Below are positions 59,523-64,000 of a stretch of DNA of 64,000 nucleotides, in pieces. The DNA comes from Paenibacillus sp. cl123 (lineage in GTDB: Bacteria > Bacillota > Bacilli > Paenibacillales > NBRC-103111), in contig NZ_FMYY01000024.1 of assembly GCF_900101595.1 (NCBI RefSeq), forward strand, positions 39,642 through 103,641, in the 5' to 3' direction. Each line of letters starts with the position of its first letter. Within the stretch, counting starts at the first letter, position 1. A program made the translations under genes and the position numbers. The notes beneath the pieces are model-generated. The model did not search any database. It saw only the letters and a list, made by a program, of their open reading frames with translations, and was not told the DNA's origin.

Positions 59523-60563
59523 GTGACCCCTGTTGACGAATTTTCGCTAATCCGACTGCTCACGGGTGATAAGCAAACGAATGCCTTCCGGCATGAAGAT
59601 GGCGTCGAGGTAGGTATCGGCGACGATGCTGCGGTGGTCCATGTGAATCCCGGCATCCAATGGGTTCTGACCTGCGATACGATGACGGAGGAAATTCATT
59701 TTAAGCCTATTACGATGCGGGATGCGGACATCGGTTTCAAGGCGATGGGCTCCGCAGTGAGCGATATCGCCGCTATGGGCGGCCGGCCGAGGTTCGCCCT
59801 CGTAGCGTTGTGTTTGCCCAAGGACAGCGATGTGGAGCGGGTTCGCCGCATTTATGACGGGCTATATGATTGTGCGGACCGGTACGGAATAGCCATCGTC
59901 GGTGGAGACACAACCTCGTCGGCGGGCGGGATCACGATATCCGTTACCGTCATCGGTGAAGTCAAGACAGGCCGGGCGCTGCTGCGCAGCAGCGCCCGGC
60001 CTGGCGATGCCGTGTTTGTCACGGGCTTCTTGGGCCGTTCTGCCGCAGGGCTGGAATGGCTGCTGCGGCAGAATACGCCTTCTGTGCAATGGGGCGCTAA
60101 CTTCCCGCCAGACATCTATGCGAAGCTGGTCGCCGCCCATTGCCGCCCGCTTCCGCAGATCGAGGCGGGATTGGCGCTCAGCCAGTCCGGCATGTGCCAT
60201 GCGCTTAACGATGTAAGCGACGGCTTGTCCAGCGAAGCCTGGGAGATCGCGGAAGCTTCCGGCGTCGGCATCGATCTGATCGAAGAGCAGATCCCCATTG
60301 CAGACGAGCTGCGGGATTATGCGGCTAGCGTCGGCCGTGATCCGTTGGAGTACGTGATGGGCGGCGGAGAAGATTATGAGCTGCTGGGGACAGTGCCGGC
60401 AGCTCAAGCCGAAGCTTTGCGGCTAAAGCTTGCCGAGGCGGGCTTAACGCTTCAGCTGATCGGACATGTGACTGACGAGCATACCGGCGTCCGGCTTGTC
60501 GGGAATGCGGGAGAAATCAGCGAGCTTGCGAAGAAAGGGTATAATCATTTTGTCGAAGGATGA
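59523..60563 (+). CDS. thiL: Thiamine-monophosphate kinase
   Basis: A 346-residue enzyme that converts thiamine monophosphate to thiamine diphosphate with ATP. Family motifs: DEFSLIRLL near the start, GIGDDAAVV (Mg-binding aspartates), SDIAAMGG, GGDTTSS, DVSDGLSSE and GGGEDYELL. GTG 59523 stands seven bases after GGAGGGG and after the predicted transcription start; it is therefore preferred over the longer frame. First gene of the run thiL-tsaE-tsaB-rimI-tsaD, a common order in Bacillota. Confidence 0.92.
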   Translation: MTPVDEFSLIRLLTGDKQTNAFRHEDGVEVGIGDDAAVVHVNPGIQWVLTCDTMTEEIHFKPITMRDADIGFKAMGSAVSDIAAMGGRPRFALVALCLPKDSDVERVRRIYDGLYDCADRYGIAIVGGDTTSSAGGITISVTVIGEVKTGRALLRSSARPGDAVFVTGFLGRSAAGLEWLLRQNTPSVQWGANFPPDIYAKLVAAHCRPLPQIEAGLALSQSGMCHALNDVSDGLSSEAWEIAEASGVGIDLIEEQIPIADELRDYAASVGRDPLEYVMGGGEDYELLGTVPAAQAEALRLKLAEAGLTLQLIGHVTDEHTGVRLVGNAGEISELAKKGYNHFVEG

Positions 60564-60582
60564 GAGAGGGGAAGGTAGGCGG

Positions 60583-61059
60583 ATGGACACCTACGAATTC
60601 ATCGCGGACGACTTATCGCAAACCGCCGAACTGGCTTCACAGCTTGCCTCGCTGTTCCGGCCGGGAACGGTGGTAGCGCTTGACGGCGATCTGGGAGCCG
60701 GGAAAACGGCTTTCTCGCAAGCGGTGGCGCGAGCGCTTGGAGTCGGCGGGGTGGTGGTCAGCCCCACATTTACGATTATTAAGGAATATGAAGGGACGGA
60801 GCTCCCTTTTTATCATATGGATGTGTACAGACTGTCGATGGAAGAGGCCGATGAACTGGGGCTTGACGAATATTTTTACGGGGATGGCGTCACGTTAGTC
60901 GAATGGGCTTCCTTGATCGATGACCTGCTGCCTGCGGAGAGACTGTCGATCTACATCGAGTATATGAGCGAGCACGCAAGGCGTTTCCGGCTAGTGCCGG
61001 TCGGAGAGCCTTATATTCACTGGTGCAGCCGATTAAAGGAGAACGGATTGTTAAGATGA
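60583..61059 (+). CDS. tsaE: tRNA t6A biosynthesis ATPase TsaE
   Basis: A 158-residue P-loop ATPase. Walker A GDLGAGKTAFSQA (about residues 34-46) and the conserved VVSPTFTIIKEYEG and FYHMDVYRL are present. With TsaB and TsaD it makes N6-threonylcarbamoyladenosine at position 37 of ANN-decoding tRNAs. ATG 60583 follows GAGAGGGGAAGG. The tsaB start overlaps its stop (ATGA). Confidence 0.94.
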   Translation: MDTYEFIADDLSQTAELASQLASLFRPGTVVALDGDLGAGKTAFSQAVARALGVGGVVVSPTFTIIKEYEGTELPFYHMDVYRLSMEEADELGLDEYFYGDGVTLVEWASLIDDLLPAERLSIYIEYMSEHARRFRLVPVGEPYIHWCSRLKENGLLR

Positions 61060-61907
61060 AGATGACGGAACCGCTTTATGAGAAGCATAAATGGATGATG
61101 GCTGTGGACACTTCTACGGCCTACATGACGGCTGCGTTGTCGCAAGGCGAGTTGTGGTCGGGCGAGCTGACATCAAGGGCCGAGCGCAATCACTCGCTTT
61201 ATCTGGTGCCTGCGCTGCAGAATCTGATGGACGAAGCCGGTATTCGTTCCCGGGAGCTGGGCGGGTTCGCCATAGGTGTAGGCCCTGGGTCGTACACCGG
61301 CGTCCGCATTGGCGTGACGGTCGCCAAAACCTTCGCCTGGACGCACGGCTTGGCGCTGCTTGGCGTTTCTTCGCTGGAGGCGATGGCGCTGGGAGGGGCC
61401 TATTTTTCTATCCGGCAAGCAGAGCCCGCACAGGAGGACACCGTCCTCGTCCACGGCGGCAGGCTGCATGCGATGGATGCTGTGCTCGCCCATGTGCGCC
61501 ATACGGGGGAGACGATCTGGATCGTGCCGATGATTGAAGCCAGACGTGGACAAGCTTTTACGTCTGTTTATGAAGCATCTCCGGCAGGGTGGCGCTGCGT
61601 GGCGGCAGACAGCATCAGGCTGACTGCCCCGTGGATCGCCGAGTGGACGCAAATGGCTGAGCAGGACAGACCGGACAGGGTGCTGTTTGCGGGCGAAACG
61701 GCCATGCATGAGGAAGCGATCGGTACGCTTGAAGGGGTATGGGGCGAGCGGGTAAGTAAGACAGAGCATGGCATTCGGGCGAGGTTTGTCGCGGAGCTCG
61801 GAAGGATGCGCTGGGAGCGAGGGGATTTGGAGCATGTTCATGCATTGGTTCCGAACTATACGCAGCTGGCGGAAGCCGAAGCGAAGCTTCTCGCCAAAGG
61901 CAAGTAA
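61056..61907 (+). CDS. tsaB: t6A biosynthesis protein TsaB
   Basis: A 283-residue ASKHA-fold scaffold that dimerises with TsaD. N-terminal AVDTSTAYMTAAL, the RNHSLYLVPAL block, and GGFAIGVGPGSYTGVRIGV are typical. It is longer than the usual ~230 residues because of an insert of about 40 residues at 110-150. ATG 61056 overlaps the tsaE stop. AAGGAG lies 14 bases upstream, slightly far. Confidence 0.92.
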   Translation: MKMTEPLYEKHKWMMAVDTSTAYMTAALSQGELWSGELTSRAERNHSLYLVPALQNLMDEAGIRSRELGGFAIGVGPGSYTGVRIGVTVAKTFAWTHGLALLGVSSLEAMALGGAYFSIRQAEPAQEDTVLVHGGRLHAMDAVLAHVRHTGETIWIVPMIEARRGQAFTSVYEASPAGWRCVAADSIRLTAPWIAEWTQMAEQDRPDRVLFAGETAMHEEAIGTLEGVWGERVSKTEHGIRARFVAELGRMRWERGDLEHVHALVPNYTQLAEAEAKLLAKGK

Positions 61908-61920
61908 GGGAGGGGGGCTA

Positions 61921-62415
61921 TTGCAAGTGAAGGACAGCCGGATGACGAAACAAAGCGGTGCGGAGACGGCATCTTTTCGGGAGATGCGTGTAGAAGATAT
62001 ACCTGCCATTTGTCGTATAGAAAAAGAGTCGTTTACGACGCCGTGGACGGCAGCCGCCTTCCACAATGAGCTGACGAATAACCAGTTCGCCAAGTACATG
62101 GTTTTGGAATATGACGGCGAGATCGCCGGTTATGGCGGAATGTGGCTGATCATGGAAGAAGCCCATGTCACCAATATTGCGATAGGCGCAGCCTACCGCG
62201 GCCGCAAGCTGGGAGAGAAGCTGCTTACGGAGATGCAAAAGTCAGCCAGTTTGCTCGGGGCCGAGCGTATGACCCTTGAGGTGCGGCCTTCCAATGAGGT
62301 GGCGCTGGGGCTGTACGCCAAAAAAGGCTTTCGCTCCGTAGGCGTACGCCGGGGCTATTACACCGATAACCAGGAGGACGCCCTGATTATGTGGGCCGAT
62401 TTGCCGAAGCGGTAA
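61921..62415 (+). CDS. rimI: Ribosomal protein S18 alanine N-acetyltransferase
   Basis: A 164-residue GNAT-fold acetyltransferase. Acetyl-CoA loop: VTNIAIGAAYRGRKLGEKLL; later VRPSNEVALGLYAKKGF and YYTDNQEDALIM are RimI hallmarks. TTG 61921 follows AAGGGAGGGG; a GTG two codons later is an alternative. In this operon position RimI is the expected gene. It acetylates the N-terminus of S18. Confidence 0.9.
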   Translation: MQVKDSRMTKQSGAETASFREMRVEDIPAICRIEKESFTTPWTAAAFHNELTNNQFAKYMVLEYDGEIAGYGGMWLIMEEAHVTNIAIGAAYRGRKLGEKLLTEMQKSASLLGAERMTLEVRPSNEVALGLYAKKGFRSVGVRRGYYTDNQEDALIMWADLPKR

Positions 62416-62448
62416 GCTGGCATTCAGTACGTAATTAATGAGGGAGCG

Positions 62449-63516
62449 ATGGCTTTGATGAGGAAGGAAGAGGCAGGCGGCTCAGGAGCCGAGTCCGGTC
62501 CTGTTTATATATTGGCGATCGAAACGAGCTGCGATGAGACATCGGTGGCCATTGTCCGGGACGGCACGGAGATTTTGGCCAATGTCGTATCCAGTCAAGT
62601 CGAGACGCACCGGCTCTATGGAGGCGTCGTGCCGGAGGTGGCCTCGCGCCAGCATGTCGAGATGATCACCCTGATCATTGAGGAGGCTTTCGCCAAAGCG
62701 GGCGTCCGGCCCGGTCAGCTGTCCGCGGTTGCGGTGACCTATGGCCCCGGCTTGATCGGGGCGCTGCTGGTCGGTGTCGTAGCCGCCAAGACGCTTGCAT
62801 GCGCCTTGGAGCTGCCTCTGATTGGCGTTCATCATATTGCGGGGCATATTTATGCCAATGAACTGGTCCACCGCGTTGAGTATCCGTGTATGTCGCTGGT
62901 AGTGTCCGGCGGGCATACGGAGCTGGTGTATGTGGAGTCCGAAGGCGTATTCCGCATTATCGGGCAAACCCGGGATGACGCGGCCGGCGAAGCCTACGAC
63001 AAAGTAGCCCGCGCGCTCAAGCTGCCGTATCCCGGCGGCCCGCATATTGACCGGCTTGCCCATGCTGCGGAAGAGGCGGTGCCTCTTCCGCGCGCCTGGC
63101 TGGAGCCGGGCTCGTACGACTTCAGCTTCAGCGGGCTGAAGTCGGCCGTGCTGGCCGCGCTGAACACCGCGGCCATGAAGGGGCAGCCACTGGCTCCGGA
63201 GGCCGTGGCCAAAGGATTCCAGGACTCGGTTGTCGAGGTCCTGGTTGAGAAGGCTTTGCGCGCCGTTCAGGAATACGGCGCGAAGCAGCTGCTGTTGGCG
63301 GGCGGAGTGGCCGCCAACAAAGGTTTGCGCGCCGCGCTGGAGGCGCGCTGCGCACAGGCCGGCGTGCCGCTGCTGGCGCCGCCGCTGTCCCTGTGCACGG
63401 ACAACGCGGCGATGATCGCCGCCGCTGCTTTTCTTAAATTCCGGCGGGGGCAGTTCTCGCCGATGGATCTGAAGGCCGAGCCGCTGCTCAGCCTGGAAGC
63501 GTGGTCGGTGTCGTAG
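62449..63516 (+). CDS. tsaD: tRNA t6A transferase subunit TsaD
   Basis: A 355-residue catalytic subunit for t6A synthesis. The start ILAIETSCDETSVAIV, the metal-binding HHIAGHIYAN (paired His), the VSGGHTELV block and C-terminal GGVAANKGLRAAL and CTDNAAMIAAAA are all diagnostic. ATG 62449 after GAGGGAG. It ends the operon; a terminator follows at 63558. Confidence 0.95.
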   Translation: MALMRKEEAGGSGAESGPVYILAIETSCDETSVAIVRDGTEILANVVSSQVETHRLYGGVVPEVASRQHVEMITLIIEEAFAKAGVRPGQLSAVAVTYGPGLIGALLVGVVAAKTLACALELPLIGVHHIAGHIYANELVHRVEYPCMSLVVSGGHTELVYVESEGVFRIIGQTRDDAAGEAYDKVARALKLPYPGGPHIDRLAHAAEEAVPLPRAWLEPGSYDFSFSGLKSAVLAALNTAAMKGQPLAPEAVAKGFQDSVVEVLVEKALRAVQEYGAKQLLLAGGVAANKGLRAALEARCAQAGVPLLAPPLSLCTDNAAMIAAAAFLKFRRGQFSPMDLKAEPLLSLEAWSVS

Positions 63517-63557
63517 ATTTTTGGGTTGGAACGTTTAGAGCAGAACATTGCCGAATG

Positions 63558-63605
63558 AGAAACCGTTGGCTGCAGGCGTATGCATCTGCCGCTCAACGGT
63601 TTTCT
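63558..63605 (+). terminator. Terminator after tsaD
   Basis: GAAACCGTTG pairs with CAACGGTTTTC over a 25-base loop that can fold itself. It ends in TTTTCTT. Confidence 0.75.
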
Positions 63606-63845
63606 TGAGAGTTAACTTCACAAAAGTGATAGAGTGTGGTGGGACTTTCTTCTCGCAAGAAAAGCTACCGCTAAACACGAATGTATCTTCCCCGAATAGG
63701 CTCCGATCAGGAGCTGTTCTTATGGGAAAAGATTCCTGGGACAATTAGCTTGCATTTTCTATCTGTATTTGATATATTACTCCTTGTCGCTTCAACAGGC
63801 GGCCGGCAGATTACGAGCGAATGAAAAGAATTTTAAAAAAATAAC
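63606..63845. other. Intergenic region before the rRNA promoter
   Basis: About 240 bp of lower GC content than its surroundings; short open frames lack ribosome binding sites and no gene is evident. Confidence 0.5.
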
Positions 63846-63875
63846 TTGCATTCGACATCGGAAGTGTGCTAATAT
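63846..63875 (+). promoter_or_regulatory. rRNA operon promoter
   Basis: TTGCAT (63846-63851) and TAATAT (63870-63875), 18 bp apart, preceded by an A-rich upstream stretch (63826-63844) like an UP element. The leader that follows is of the rRNA type. Confidence 0.75.
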
Positions 63876-63879
63876 AAAT

Positions 63880-64000
63880 GAGCTGCTTCGAGAGGTGGAC
63901 AAGCCGATCGGAACAGTAAGGATTTATAGAAGAAATTGCCCTTTGAAAACTGAACAACGAGTGAGTGTTAAATAGAGAATGAAAATTCTCGCTAGCATTA
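63880..64000 (+). promoter_or_regulatory. 16S rRNA precursor leader with boxA
   Basis: A segment reading TTGCCCTTTGAAAACT (63936-63951) matches the boxA antitermination element of Bacillota rRNA operons. It is followed by the ACAACGAGTGAGTG-type spacer commonly found before 16S genes. A small hairpin GAGAAT/ATTCTC is near the end. The 16S gene itself begins beyond the window. Confidence 0.75.

Noticed and set aside
1..64000. Prophage, transposon or defence island
   Set aside because: No integrase, transposase, phage structural, restriction or toxin-antitoxin gene was recognised, and gene order looks like core chromosome.

Overview
The window looks like a chromosomal segment of a high-GC, endospore-forming Bacillota of the Paenibacillus type. 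Evidence in the sequence: strong AGGAGG-like ribosome binding sites with many GTG/TTG starts, intrinsic terminators, a gerA-type spore germination operon, an H-type small acid-soluble spore protein gene, YjcZ-like micro-proteins, Fur boxes of the Bacillus 7-1-7 type, and a Bacillus-style rRNA operon leader at the right edge. I see no prophage, transposase, CRISPR array or tRNA gene. Gene order and codon use look like core chromosome throughout.

Layout. 1-6.1 kb: two small membrane/secreted proteins, then a ykkC-superfamily riboswitch with its own terminator controlling an ABC-2 exporter operon, then a quinone-oxidoreductase-like enzyme, a histidine phosphatase and a DUF1284 protein. 6.1-11.2 kb: small conserved genes, then a FadR/GntR regulator divergent from glcD-glcF (glycolate/lactate oxidation). 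11.3-13.5 kb: two Fur-controlled FecCD siderophore permeases. 13.5-18.1 kb: glycerol regulon glpP-glpK and glpD. Both glpP and glpD start with matching antitermination leaders. 18.2-18.5 kb: five copies of a 52-bp tandem repeat. 18.9-21.5 kb: molybdenum cofactor genes moeA-mobB-mobA. 21.7-30.4 kb: a membrane chemoreceptor, a large HAD-fold protein on the minus strand, uppP, two YjcZ micro-proteins, a Fur-controlled DUF2325 protein and an HD hydrolase. 30.5-49.2 kb: a flavin amine-oxidase-like enzyme, hisC, a CorA-like membrane protein, tdk, a second chemoreceptor, an orphan PAS histidine kinase, an SgrR-type regulator, a DUF4173 protein, and an M23 peptidase-bactofilin pair. 49.2-59.0 kb: a spore/DNA-repair neighbourhood (ger operon, cardiolipin synthase, separate LigD-type polymerase and ligase, Ku, SspH). 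59.4-63.5 kb: thiL-tsaE-tsaB-rimI-tsaD, making thiamine diphosphate and the t6A tRNA modification. 63.8-64.0 kb: promoter and boxA-containing leader of an rRNA operon whose 16S gene lies outside.

How the parts work together. Glycerol enters central metabolism through GlpK and GlpD, and GlpP is the likely antiterminator at both transcripts. The germination operon, Ku, the LigD-like polymerase and ligase, and SspH fit one theme: protecting spore DNA and repairing it when the spore wakes. Sigma-G-like promoters are visible before gerA and before ku. Iron limitation (Fur) controls the permease pair and the DUF2325 gene. No obvious new defence or mobile system is present. The most interesting items are the riboswitch-exporter unit, the 52-bp repeats whose variants keep an RNA hairpin paired, the paired GlpP leaders, the Fur-controlled DUF2325 gene, the CorA-like protein, and the split NHEJ set.
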